Source: Demequina flava
Lineage (GTDB): Bacteria; Actinomycetota; Actinomycetes; Actinomycetales; Demequinaceae
Assembly (NCBI RefSeq): GCF_000975035.1
Contig: NZ_BBRA01000001.1
Coordinates: 1,073,184 to 1,137,183, forward strand
Direction of reading: 5' to 3'
DNA: 64,000 nt
Program-made: the position numbers and the translations under genes
In this document: positions 48,179-57,031 of the stretch, one piece after another
Position numbering within the stretch: the stretch's first letter is position 1
Layout of the letters: each line of letters starts with the position of its first letter
The notes under the pieces: generated by a model
What the model was told of the DNA's origin: nothing
The model's input: only the letters and a program-made list of their open reading frames with translations
Databases searched by the model: none

Positions 48179-49576
48179 CTAGGAAGCGGCGGCCGACTGC
48201 GCCGCAACGCCGCGGTCCGCAGGAGTGCGAACGAGGAGCAGCAGGACCAGTCCCACGGCCACGACCGTGATCACACCCACCGTGCCCCAGATGGTCGCAC
48301 CGAAGATCGAGATGAACAACGCCCACATCGCGGGCGCCATGAATGAGGCAGCGCGTCCCGTGGTCGCGTACAGGCCGAACATCTCCGCCTCGCGCCCCGC
48401 CGGTGACAGCCGCGCAAGCAGCGAACGCGACGCGGCCTGAGCCGGCCCCACCATCCCGGACAGGATGAGTCCGCAGATCCAGAACACGATGGTGCCGACC
48501 TGGTAGAAGACGACGATCACGATTCCGGCCACGACGATGGTCGCCAGCGCCAACACAATGACTCGGCGCGGGCCCCAGCGGTCGTCGAATCGGCCAAAGA
48601 TCATGGTGGAGACACCGGCAATGAGGTTCGCGGCGATACCGAAGATGATGACCTGCTGATCGGAGAACCCGAAGGCCTTCGCGGCGATGATCGCGCCAAA
48701 GGTGAACACACCGGCGAGCCCGTCGCGGTACACCGCAGAGGCGAGCAAGAACCACAAGGTGGCGCGCGCCTCGTTCCACAGGCGTTTGAGGTCGCCCACC
48801 AGCACCGCATACCCGCGCCACAGGCTCACGGTGGGCCGGCGCTTGACCTTGGACTCGGGCACGTAGACGAACAGCGGCCACGCGAACAGCAGCGTCCACA
48901 CCGCGCAGCCCACGGCGATGAGCCGGTAGGCCATCCCCTCGGACGTGTCCATGCCAAACCACGAGAACGTATCCAGGACCACCACGATCACGAGCGCCAC
49001 GATGCCGCCCATGTACCCCAGGCCCCAGCCCAGACCGGACACCCGGCCCATGGTGCTGGGTGTCGACACCTGCGTCATCATCGCGTAGTAGTTCACGTTC
49101 GCGATCTCCGCAACGATCGAGCCCAGCGCGATCAGCCCGGCTCCCAGCCAGAACATGTCGGGCGCCGGCTCCACGAAGTACAGGCCACCCACACACGCCA
49201 CGAGCACCAGCGTCATGACACCCAGCCACGACTTGCGGCGACCCGCAGCATCGGCCCGTTGTCCTAGAACCGGAGCGAGAAGCGCGACCAAGATTCCAGC
49301 GGCCGTGATGCCCCACCCCAGGTTCGCGTCCAACGCCGCCGACGCATCGAGGTACTCCGGGGAGTCCTCCCCTAGCGCGACGATCTCGGGATCAATGAAG
49401 CTGTCCGACGTCAGGTACAGCGCCGTGAACACGAACGTGATGATGACGGAGTTGAACGGCTGCGTCGCCCAGTCCCACAACGCCCACGCCCACACTTGCT
49501 TGCGCGGCGCGGTGTCGGCGTTGGGATGCCCGGGGGCATCGGCCACGGCGGGCAGAACGTCATCGTCAGAGCTCAT
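48179..49576 (-). CDS. UMF1-family MFS transporter
   Basis: This 465-aa protein resembles the UMF1/Atg22-like branch of the major facilitator superfamily. It has the diagnostic start VWAWALWDWATQPFNSVIITFVF and about 12 hydrophobic helices. The mid-protein ASRSLLARLSPAGREAEMFGLYATTGRAA is also typical. Substrates of this branch are mostly unknown; some members export amino acids. It begins the accessory block between gyrA and DUF3566. The word GGCCGATGCT reads ADA in its loop at 49247. Confidence 0.9.
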   Translation of the reverse strand: MSSDDDVLPAVADAPGHPNADTAPRKQVWAWALWDWATQPFNSVIITFVFTALYLTSDSFIDPEIVALGEDSPEYLDASAALDANLGWGITAAGILVALLAPVLGQRADAAGRRKSWLGVMTLVLVACVGGLYFVEPAPDMFWLGAGLIALGSIVAEIANVNYYAMMTQVSTPSTMGRVSGLGWGLGYMGGIVALVIVVVLDTFSWFGMDTSEGMAYRLIAVGCAVWTLLFAWPLFVYVPESKVKRRPTVSLWRGYAVLVGDLKRLWNEARATLWFLLASAVYRDGLAGVFTFGAIIAAKAFGFSDQQVIIFGIAANLIAGVSTMIFGRFDDRWGPRRVIVLALATIVVAGIVIVVFYQVGTIVFWICGLILSGMVGPAQAASRSLLARLSPAGREAEMFGLYATTGRAASFMAPAMWALFISIFGATIWGTVGVITVVAVGLVLLLLVRTPADRGVAAQSAAAS

Positions 49577-49663
49577 GAGAGACAGTGTGCCGGGGTCAGG
49601 TTGCGGGTAGGTGGCGGGCGCGCGGGGGATTGTTCACCTGAGCGTCATGCCAGGTCGCGCCGC

Positions 49664-49669
49664 TAGTGT
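49664..49669 (+). promoter_or_regulatory. -10 element of a leaderless promoter (TAGTGT)
   Basis: TAGTGT ends six bases before ATG 49676, without a Shine-Dalgarno. Confidence 0.45.
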
Positions 49670-49675
49670 CGTGTC

Positions 49676-50647
49676 ATGAGCACGCTTGCCTGGAACGACG
49701 ACATCCTCGACGGCTACGAGTCCGCATCCCTTGGAGCGCCCCGCAGCGCGACCGACGGGTTGGGAGACGGACCGCTCGAGCGAACCTTGGTCCGCAGCAT
49801 TGCCGTTCCCGACAAGCCGCGTGCGGTCGCGCTCGTGGTGCACGGATACAACGACTACTTCTTTGGCGTGGAGCTCGCCGGGCACCTCGCCAAGCATGGA
49901 TGCGCCGTGTACGCGGTGGACATGCGCCGGGCTGGCCGTTCGCTGAGGGAGGGCAATCAGCCGCATCACATCGGCCACATTCGTGAACTCGGGGAGGACA
50001 TCGGGGACGCCGCTGAAGCCGCGGTCACCGATGCTCGTGAGCGCGGCCTTGGCGACCTCCCTCTGCTGGTGCACGCTCACTCGACCGGGGCTTTGGCCAC
50101 GACGGTGTGGGCCCACGACAATCCGGCCGATGCTCTGGCCGGCCTAATCTTGGACGGTCCCTTTTACGGTTTGGTTCTGCCGGGGTGGCAGAAGGCCGCG
50201 ATGCGCATCGTCCCCGGTATTGCGCGCGTCCGTGAGCGCCAGGTCGTGGTGCCTGCTCCCTCGCCGTACACCACTGGCCTAATCAACCGGGGCTGGGACT
50301 TTGACACCGCGTGGAAGCGGCCAGACGGAGTGGGCGCCACGGCCGGCTGGGTTGCGGCCACCGGTCAGGCGCAACGTCGAGTCAGCGAGGGGCTCGAGAT
50401 CTCGGTGCCGATTCTGGTGGCCACCTCCGACACGAGCGGACCCGACAGGCTCGAGAACCCTCACCACGGAAGCCAGGACACGGTTGTCGATGTTGACGCC
50501 GTGCGCCGCTACAGCGCGGGTCTTGGCGAAAATGTCCAGCACCTCATCGTCCCTGGTGCCATCCACGATCTGACGATGTCGGAAAATGAACCTCGGGCGG
50601 CTTACCTCGACGCGGTGGGCAGGTTCGTGGATACAGTCGTGGGATGA
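49676..50647 (+). CDS. alpha/beta hydrolase (serine aminopeptidase S33 / monoacylglycerol lipase type)
   Basis: This 323-aa protein has the lipase-like start VVHGYNDYFFGVELAGHLAKHG. A nucleophile elbow HAHSTGA carries Ser near residue 141, and a late His sits in PGAIHDLTMS. The elbow has Ala/His instead of the first Gly of GxSxG. It probably hydrolyses a carboxyl ester such as a monoacylglycerol. It overlaps the GDPD gene by 4 bp. Together they could recover glycerol phosphate and fatty acids from lipids, which is inference. Confidence 0.88.
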   Translation: MSTLAWNDDILDGYESASLGAPRSATDGLGDGPLERTLVRSIAVPDKPRAVALVVHGYNDYFFGVELAGHLAKHGCAVYAVDMRRAGRSLREGNQPHHIGHIRELGEDIGDAAEAAVTDARERGLGDLPLLVHAHSTGALATTVWAHDNPADALAGLILDGPFYGLVLPGWQKAAMRIVPGIARVRERQVVVPAPSPYTTGLINRGWDFDTAWKRPDGVGATAGWVAATGQAQRRVSEGLEISVPILVATSDTSGPDRLENPHHGSQDTVVDVDAVRRYSAGLGENVQHLIVPGAIHDLTMSENEPRAAYLDAVGRFVDTVVG

Positions 50648-51408
50648 AGCATCCTTACTTCGACAACGGTGGCAAGCCCGTAGCTCTGGCGCATCGGGGC
50701 TTCTCTTTGGAGGGCCTCGAGAATTCGATGAAGGCCTTTCAAGCGGCCGTCGACCTCGGGTACGGCTATCTCGAGACGGATGCCCACGGCACTGCCGATG
50801 GCGCGGCGGTCGCCCTCCACGATGAGACGCTCGATCGCACCACGGACGCCACTGGGTTGGTGGCCGAACGCGAATGGTCGTCGGTGAAGGTAGCGCGCAT
50901 TGGCGGGATTGAGCCGGTCCCCAAGCTCGAGGACGTCCTCGCCACCTGGCCCGACGTCAAGGTGAACATCGATGTCAAAGGGATCTCGGGCATCGGCCCT
51001 GTGGCAAAGGCGATTGAGCGCACCAAGTCGCACGACCGCGTGTGCCTTGGATCTTTCAGCGCCGACCGGCGCCGCGAGACAGTGGCGCTACTGAGCAAGC
51101 CCGTCGGCATGCCGGCGGCTGAACGTGAAGCGATCGCGTGGTGGCTGGGAACCTGGGTTGGGGCCGATGCTGCGAAGACTTTGGGCGATGTTCACGCCTT
51201 GCAGATTCCGTGGCGTCGCGGCAACTTCCCGATCCTGTTCCCCCGTCAGGTCAAGGCGGCTCAGGAGGCGGGCAAGGAGGTTCACGTGTGGACGGTGAAT
51301 CGCGTCGAGCATATGGAGACTTTGCTCGATATGGGCGTCGACGGGATCGTGTCCGACCGGGCCGATTTACTCAAGGACCTGCTCATCAAGCGCGGGCTGT
51401 GGGCCTGA
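50644..51408 (+). CDS. glycerophosphodiester phosphodiesterase
   Basis: This 254-aa TIM-barrel enzyme cleaves glycerophosphodiesters to glycerol 3-phosphate and an alcohol. The catalytic segments ALAHRGFSLEGLENSMKAF and ETDAHGTADGAAVALHDETLDRTT carry the paired His and metal-binding Glu/Asp. There is no signal peptide, so it is cytoplasmic. It is coupled to the hydrolase gene by an ATGA overlap. Confidence 0.92.
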   Translation: MKHPYFDNGGKPVALAHRGFSLEGLENSMKAFQAAVDLGYGYLETDAHGTADGAAVALHDETLDRTTDATGLVAEREWSSVKVARIGGIEPVPKLEDVLATWPDVKVNIDVKGISGIGPVAKAIERTKSHDRVCLGSFSADRRRETVALLSKPVGMPAAEREAIAWWLGTWVGADAAKTLGDVHALQIPWRRGNFPILFPRQVKAAQEAGKEVHVWTVNRVEHMETLLDMGVDGIVSDRADLLKDLLIKRGLWA

Positions 51409-51455
51409 GCCACGAGAGGTAAGTCCTGTCCGTGCAGCTCCGGCGCGCCTCATGA

Positions 51456-53954
51456 CTAGATAAAGAGTGTTGTTCCGGATTCTTGAGCCTCGCCCAGGAA
51501 CGTTGCCACGCCACCTAGTTCCACATCATCCAAAAGGTCAGACTGCGCGATTCCCAGCAGGTCCATGGTCATGGTGCATCCGATGAGGCGTGCACCGTTA
51601 GCCTGAGCCGCCGCAATGAGTTCGGGCAGGGACTGCACGTCATGCTGCTTCATCACGTTCTTGATCATCTTGGTACCAGCGCCACCCATGTGCATTTGTG
51701 ACAAGGTGAGCTTGTCCGCACCTTGCGGCATCATGGCACCAAACATCTTCTCCATGCCGGACTTGTCGCGCGCAGGCGGGTCGCTGCGGCGGAGTGAGTT
51801 GAGGCCCCAGAAGGTAAAGAACATGGAGACCTCCTGGCCCATGGCGAGCGCGCCGTTGGCGATGATGAAAGCGGCAAGTACCTTGTCGAGGTCTCCGCTG
51901 AAGACCACCATCGAGGTCTTTGGTGTGGCGTGGACGGCCGATGCTGCGACAGGCGCCAAGCTTCCCTTGCGGAACGTGGCCACGAACCCGGACCCCTTCG
52001 GGTCCATGGAGACCACGGTGTGGCCGTTCTTGGAGGCCCATGCGGGACCATCCAGCGCAAACCCGGGGTCGGATACGGTCACACGGATCTCGTCACCGAC
52101 GCTCGCCTCCTTCATGGTCGAAGACAACCGCATGATGGGACCAGGGCACGCCAGACCGGTGCAGTCCAGGTCTTGTGTCTTCCCCGTGGCGACCGCTACC
52201 GCGCTGGCTACTGAGATCTTCTCCGCGTAGTTCTCCATCGGGGGTAGTGGCTCCGCCGCGGGCTCGGCCCCGGCGTGTACGTGCTTGAAGGTGGTGGACC
52301 CGCCGGACAGTGTGGCTACATCAGTGAACCCGTTTTGCACCAGAATGCGGTGTGCCAGGTACGAGCGGAATCCCACCGCGCAATACACGCGCATAGGCTG
52401 GGTGGTGTCCCATCCAGAGACAGCCTCGCGGAAGGTGTCCAAGGGCACCGACTCGGCGCCGGGAATGTGCCAGAGGTCGTACTCCTCGGGGGTTCGGACA
52501 TCAATAATGCGAGCGCCCACGGTGGTCTGGGGGAAGTCCTCGGCGTACCAGAGCTCCAGGTCTCCACGGATGACGTTGGAGGCGACAAAGCCGGCCATGT
52601 TGATCGGGTCTTTCGCGCTACCAAAGGGTGGCGCATAGGCCAGTTCTTGTTCTTCGAGATCAAACACGGTGAGTCCCGCACGGATAGCCATGGCAAAGAG
52701 GTCGAGGCGTTTGTCGACTCCGTCGAATCCACAGGCCTGGGCCCCCAGAATCCGGCCGGTGTCCGGGGCAAACAGCACCTTGATGTGCATCATGGCGGTG
52801 CCCGGGTAGTAGCCAGCGTGGCCGGAGGGATGCACGTGCACCATGCGGTACTCGATGCCAGCGGCATCGAGTTGGCGTGATGTGGCGCCGGTTCCACCCG
52901 CAACCATGTCGAAGACCTTGACGATGCTGGTGCCCTGTGTGGAGTCGTAGGACGTGGAGCGTCCGCAGATGTTCTCTGCAGCCACCCGGGCCTGCCGGTT
53001 GGCGGGCCCTGCCAGTGGCGCTAGATGAGACCCTGGAAGTACAGGGTGGGGCGTCTCAACCGCGTCACCCGCGGCCCAGATGTGCGCATCCGAAGTCCTC
53101 ATTCCGGTGTCCACCTTGATCCCGCCGTGGTCCCCGAGCTCCAGACCCGCGGCGACGGCAAGGCCGACCGCGGGCTTCACCCCGGCGGCCAGGATGACGA
53201 GGTCAGCGGCGAGGGTCTGGCCCTTGTCGAGTTCCACTGAGACGCGATCGGCGCCGTCCCCGTCGGACAGCGGCTGGAATGCTGCGGCCTTGGTGGACAG
53301 GTGAAGGTCGATGCCGCGCGAGCGGAGGTGTTGGTCCACGGGGGCGGCGATGTCCTGGTCCACGGGAGGAAGGATTTGGTTCGCGGCCTCCACGACGTCG
53401 ACCTTGACGCCGCGGTGGTGCAAGTTCTCAGCCATTTCAAGGCCGATGTACCCGGCGCCCACGACGACGGCGGACACGGTGCCGCGTGAGCCTGACCTTT
53501 GGGCGGCGAGTGCACCGTCGAGCCGTGACTTGATTCGGTCCATGTCGCCTATGCGGCGCAGGACGTCTACGGCCGGGTGGTCAATGCCGGGTAGCGGTGG
53601 GCGCACGGGCTCGGCGCCCATGCAAAGAGCCAAGGAGTCGTAAGACTCGGTGTACTCGCGCCCACTGTCCACTTCACGTGCCGTGACAGTTTGCGCGGTT
53701 CGGTCAATCGAGACAATCTCAGTCCCTACGCGGACATCAAGGTTGAGTGATTCACGCAAGCTTTCGGGGGTCTGTAGGAGGAGCCGGTCGCGATCAGCGA
53801 TGACTTCGCCCACGTGGTATGGGAGTCCGCAGTTGGCGAATGACACGTGGTGACCGCGCTCGAAGACAATGATCTCGGCGTCTTCGTCGAGCCTGCGGGC
53901 ACGGGCTGCGGTGGACGCTCCGGCGGCGACGCCACCAATGACGAGCAGTTTCAT
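51456..53954 (-). CDS. four-domain CoA-disulfide reductase / rhodanese / TusA / DsrE sulfur-transfer protein
   Basis: This 832-aa protein starts at the ATG preceded by GGGAGG. Residues 1-450 are a FAD/NAD(P)H CoA-disulfide or persulfide reductase with FANCGLPYHVG (active Cys42). Residues 470-560 form a rhodanese with catalytic Cys525 in YCAVGFRS. Residues 593-665 are a TusA domain with LDCTGLACPGP (Cys598, Cys603). Residues 678-832 form a DsrE/DsrE2-type domain with a conserved Cys793 in IGCTMTMD. All four redox cysteines appear intact, so sulfane sulfur can in principle be reduced, relayed and delivered within one chain. It probably detoxifies or uses sulfide, polysulfide or persulfide. A CsoR/CstR-like palindrome overlaps its leader. 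Confidence 0.9.
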   Translation of the reverse strand: MKLLVIGGVAAGASTAARARRLDEDAEIIVFERGHHVSFANCGLPYHVGEVIADRDRLLLQTPESLRESLNLDVRVGTEIVSIDRTAQTVTAREVDSGREYTESYDSLALCMGAEPVRPPLPGIDHPAVDVLRRIGDMDRIKSRLDGALAAQRSGSRGTVSAVVVGAGYIGLEMAENLHHRGVKVDVVEAANQILPPVDQDIAAPVDQHLRSRGIDLHLSTKAAAFQPLSDGDGADRVSVELDKGQTLAADLVILAAGVKPAVGLAVAAGLELGDHGGIKVDTGMRTSDAHIWAAGDAVETPHPVLPGSHLAPLAGPANRQARVAAENICGRSTSYDSTQGTSIVKVFDMVAGGTGATSRQLDAAGIEYRMVHVHPSGHAGYYPGTAMMHIKVLFAPDTGRILGAQACGFDGVDKRLDLFAMAIRAGLTVFDLEEQELAYAPPFGSAKDPINMAGFVASNVIRGDLELWYAEDFPQTTVGARIIDVRTPEEYDLWHIPGAESVPLDTFREAVSGWDTTQPMRVYCAVGFRSYLAHRILVQNGFTDVATLSGGSTTFKHVHAGAEPAAEPLPPMENYAEKISVASAVAVATGKTQDLDCTGLACPGPIMRLSSTMKEASVGDEIRVTVSDPGFALDGPAWASKNGHTVVSMDPKGSGFVATFRKGSLAPVAASAVHATPKTSMVVFSGDLDKVLAAFIIANGALAMGQEVSMFFTFWGLNSLRRSDPPARDKSGMEKMFGAMMPQGADKLTLSQMHMGGAGTKMIKNVMKQHDVQSLPELIAAAQANGARLIGCTMTMDLLGIAQSDLLDDVELGGVATFLGEAQESGTTLFI

Positions 53955-53957
53955 GAA

Positions 53958-53973
53958 ATACCTCCCGGGGTAT
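53958..53973 (-). promoter_or_regulatory. CsoR/CstR-like GC-rich operator
   Basis: On the minus strand ATACCCCGGGAGGTAT is a 16-bp palindrome with one wobble pair. It has the ATACCCC...GGTAT form typical of persulfide- or copper-sensing CsoR-family repressors. It covers the ribosome-binding region of the sulfur-transfer gene. No CsoR/CstR gene is in the window. Confidence 0.5.
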
Positions 53974-54060
53974 CTGTATCTCCCCAGATTATTTGGGAGA
54001 CCAGCATCGCGCCCGGGCCGTTGGTCACATGTGCGGGTGGGGGCATGGCATAGCACTCAC

Positions 54061-54081
54061 TATTTTGACCTATTCAAAAAA
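54061..54081 (+). promoter_or_regulatory. Fur/FurA autoregulatory operator
   Basis: TTTTGA-CCTAT-TCAAAA (54063-54079) is a perfect 6-bp inverted repeat in an AT-rich patch 20 bp before the fur start. It resembles the operator before mycobacterial furA-katG. Confidence 0.6.
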
Positions 54082-54099
54082 GTGCGTAGGCTTGAGCAC

Positions 54100-54558
54100 A
54101 TGCAAACAGCCGTGACAATCGATCCCGCCGCCATGTTGCGCGAGGCTGGTTTACGCGTCACGGACAGTCGCATCGCAGTGCTCACCGCATTGGCCAACAA
54201 TCCCCACGCGGGGGCGGATGCCCTCTTTGTGCGGGTGCAGCAGGTGCTCCCCAATACATCCCGTCAGGCCGTGTACAACGTCCTCAACGACATCACCGAC
54301 GCCGGGCTCGCGCGCCGCATCGAGCCAGCCGGACAGCCCGGACTATTCGAACTGCGTGTAGGCGACAACCACCACCACATCGTGTGCAAGACCTGCGGCG
54401 CCATTGCTGACGTCGACTGCGTCACCGGCCACGCGCCGTGCCTGACCCCCAACGAGACCCAGGGCTTCGACCTCTCAGAGGCCGAGGTCACCTTTTGGGG
54501 AGTATGCGCCAACTGCAAGACGGCAGCGCTTCCCAACACCAGCATCGTCCCTGCTTGA
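54100..54558 (+). CDS. Fur-family regulator (FurA/CatR type)
   Basis: This 152-aa protein has the Fur winged helix (about 10-85, with GLRVTDSRIAVLTAL and TSRQAVYNVLNDI). The metal-binding and dimer domain contains HHHIVCKTCG and CANCKT, the structural Zn Cys pairs. It lies 20 bp before the catalase gene, so it is almost certainly a peroxide/iron-responsive repressor of both genes. ATG 54100 fits the regulator length; no strong ribosome site precedes it. Confidence 0.92.
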   Translation: MQTAVTIDPAAMLREAGLRVTDSRIAVLTALANNPHAGADALFVRVQQVLPNTSRQAVYNVLNDITDAGLARRIEPAGQPGLFELRVGDNHHHIVCKTCGAIADVDCVTGHAPCLTPNETQGFDLSEAEVTFWGVCANCKTAALPNTSIVPA

Positions 54559-54578
54559 GAACTAGAAGGAGATATCTC

Positions 54579-56096
54579 ATGAGTGAGAAGTTCACGACGA
54601 CTAACTCCGGTGCACCCGTCGCATCGGATCAGCACTCGCAGACCGTCGGCAACGACGGCGTCACCGCGCTGACCGACCACTACCTGGTCGAGAAGCTCGC
54701 GCAGTTCAACCGCGAGCGTGTCCCCGAGCGCGTGGTGCACGCCAAGGGTGGCGGCGCCTTTGGAACGCTCACCGTGACGAACCCTGAGATCGCGAAGTAC
54801 ACCAGCGCGGCGCTCTTCCAGCCCGGCGTCGAGACCGAGATGCTCGCGCGCTTCTCCTCCGTGGCCGGCGAGCACGGTTCGCCCGACACCTGGCGCGACC
54901 CCCGCGGCTTCGCTCTGAAGTTCTACACCTCCGAGGGCAACTACGACCTCGTGGGTAACAACACCCCCGTCTTCTTTATCCGCGACGGCATCAAGTTCCC
55001 CGACTTCATTCGCTCGCAGAAGCGCCTCCCAGGCTCGCACCTGCGCGACAACGACATGCAGTGGGACTTCTGGTCGCTGCAGCCCGAGTCCGCTCACCAG
55101 GTGACCTGGCTCATGGGTGACCGTGGCCTGCCCCGTTCGTGGCGAGAGATGAACGGCTACGGCTCGCACACGTACCAGTGGATCAACGCTGAGGGTGAGC
55201 GCTTCTGGGTGAAGTACCACTTCATCTCTGAGCAGGGCATCCACAACATGACGGGTGACGAGGCTGCTCAGCTCGCCGGCTCGGACGCCGACCACCACAT
55301 CCGCGACCTGTACGAGCACATCGACGGCGGAGACTTCCCGCGCTGGAAGGTGTCCGTGCAGATCATGCCGTACGCCGACGCGAAGGATTACCGCTTCAAC
55401 CCCTTCGACCTCACCAAGGTGTGGCCGAAGGCGGACTACCCCCGCATCGAGCTGGGCGTCATGGAGCTCAACCGCAACCCGGAGAACTACTTCGCGCAGA
55501 TCGAGCAGGCCACGTTCGCACCGAGCAACTTTGTGCCCGGCATCGGCCCCTCGCCCGACAAGATGCTGATGGCCCGCATCTTCTCCTACGCGGACGCTCA
55601 CCGCTACCGCGTCGGCACCAATCACGCCGACCTGCCCGTCAACGCCCCGCACAACGCGGACGCCAACGGCCACTCGTACTCGAAGGACGGCGCCATGCGT
55701 TACTCCTTCGCGTCGCCTGACACCCCGGTGCACGCTCCTAACTCACGCGGTGGCGCTCACGCCGACGCGGAGCGTGCCGGTGACGCCGGCAACTGGCAGA
55801 ACGACGGCGAGCTTGTTCGTGCCGCTGCGACCCTGCACTCCGAGGACGACGACTTCGGCCAGGCCGGAACGCTGTACCGAGACATCTTCAACGACGGTGA
55901 GAAGGAGCGCTTCCTCGCTCAGATCACCGGCCACGTGGGTGCGGTGCAGAACGCGGACATCCGTGAGCGTGCAATCCAGTACTGGACCAACGTTGACGCC
56001 GACCTGGGAGCCGCGCTGCGCGCCAACCTTGAGGCTGACGACGCACCGAACGAGGCTGGCGAGCCGGGCACGAAGTGGGAGCCCACCGACGTCTAA
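54579..56096 (+). CDS. katA: monofunctional heme catalase
   Basis: This 505-aa small-subunit clade catalase converts hydrogen peroxide to water and oxygen. The catalytic His is in RVVHAKGGGAFG, Asn in LVGNNTPVFFIRD, and the heme-ligand Tyr in RIFSYADAHRYRVG. The NADPH-binding region and a short acidic C-terminus follow; there is no extra flavodoxin domain. AGAAGGAGAT precedes the ATG. It is co-transcribed with the Fur-type gene and closed by a hairpin. Confidence 0.96.
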   Translation: MSEKFTTTNSGAPVASDQHSQTVGNDGVTALTDHYLVEKLAQFNRERVPERVVHAKGGGAFGTLTVTNPEIAKYTSAALFQPGVETEMLARFSSVAGEHGSPDTWRDPRGFALKFYTSEGNYDLVGNNTPVFFIRDGIKFPDFIRSQKRLPGSHLRDNDMQWDFWSLQPESAHQVTWLMGDRGLPRSWREMNGYGSHTYQWINAEGERFWVKYHFISEQGIHNMTGDEAAQLAGSDADHHIRDLYEHIDGGDFPRWKVSVQIMPYADAKDYRFNPFDLTKVWPKADYPRIELGVMELNRNPENYFAQIEQATFAPSNFVPGIGPSPDKMLMARIFSYADAHRYRVGTNHADLPVNAPHNADANGHSYSKDGAMRYSFASPDTPVHAPNSRGGAHADAERAGDAGNWQNDGELVRAAATLHSEDDDFGQAGTLYRDIFNDGEKERFLAQITGHVGAVQNADIRERAIQYWTNVDADLGAALRANLEADDAPNEAGEPGTKWEPTDV

Positions 56097-56112
56097 ACGA
56101 CGCCTGACGTGA

Positions 56113-56149
56113 CAGAAGGCCGGATCCCTGACGGGGGTCCGGCCTTCTG
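56113..56149 (+). terminator. katA terminator
   Basis: A 12-bp stem, CAGAAGGCCGGA and its complement, with further inner CCC/GGG pairing lies 17 bp after the stop. Confidence 0.9.
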
Positions 56150-56245
56150 CGTTGTCGCGTGTCGCCTTGAGTGGGCCCGCTATTCGCCCTGGCTCACGAG
56201 GGTTCCGAACATGACGGTAACTGCAGGAACGATGGCGACCCACTA

Positions 56246-56910
56246 TCACGCGAAGTGGCCGCCCCTGTGGATCGCATACGGAACGGTCCAATTGATAAAG
56301 GCGAGACCGAGGTCACCGATCAGGCTTTCAGTCGGACCGTCGGGGAGACCGAAATCGAGGATGCCTCCGGGGTATAGACCGAGCCGATGAGCCGCACTCG
56401 ACGGCCCCACACCGCTGGCATGCCAGCGGAGACGGCGCCCAGTGAGCCGAAGCCGGCGTTGGACAAGCCCACGTCCGAGATCTGCGACAGTTCATCCACC
56501 CACGGCAGGCCAGTGTCGCGCAGGAGCCAGAACGTTCCGTCCACAATGAGGACTGCGGCGATGTGGGCGCCAATCGTGACAATCAGCATCTTGATTGCGC
56601 CGTAGTGACGTTCTAGGTAGCCACCACCGACAATAAAGATGGGCAAGATCAGTACATACATCCAGGGTGTGGGTGCGATCAGCATGCCTGTGATGATGGT
56701 CCAACAACAGCCCTCTTCGAAGGCGACCTCTCCCCATCCCCACGTGTCTACCAGGCCCGACGTTTCCGCGGACTCCCATAGCGCACCGGTGATGGCACCG
56801 GCGACGAGGACCACCACGACGACAACCAGGGTGACGGGGACGGACTTAACGTAGGCCCACAGTCGTTGGAGGGCGGTGGGTTCGGAGTGGGCCGATGCTG
56901 GGTCACTCAG
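56246..56910 (-). pseudogene. rhomboid-like membrane protein, probably frameshifted
   Basis: The open frame from a GTG at 56817 to 56320 (165 aa) encodes helices and a segment (GGYLERHYGA...AHIAAVL) like the actinobacterial rhomboid-like family. The same frame stays open upstream and supplies a typical family start, RLWAYVKSVPVTL. It has no ATG, GTG or TTG there, only a CTG at 56910 with GGGAGG eight bases before it. At the other end the frame turns low-quality near 56390. A neighbouring frame continues to 56246 with a membrane-like GDLGLAFINWTV segment. One or two indels, or a CTG start plus one indel, would explain this; a sequencing error is also possible. GGCCGATGCT lies at 56890. Confidence 0.45.
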
Positions 56911-57031
56911 GCGACCAACCTCCCGAGACGATTGGCGTACACCTGGGCCGACACTTCAGACTGAGAGAACCCTGAAGTACCCTGGGGGCTGGCCCACGCG
57001 CGCACGACGCTTGGAATCACGAGGAGAATGC

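Noticed and set aside
54264..55733. 489-codon open frame antisense to katA
   Set aside because: Shadow frame; the catalase reads perfectly on the other strand.
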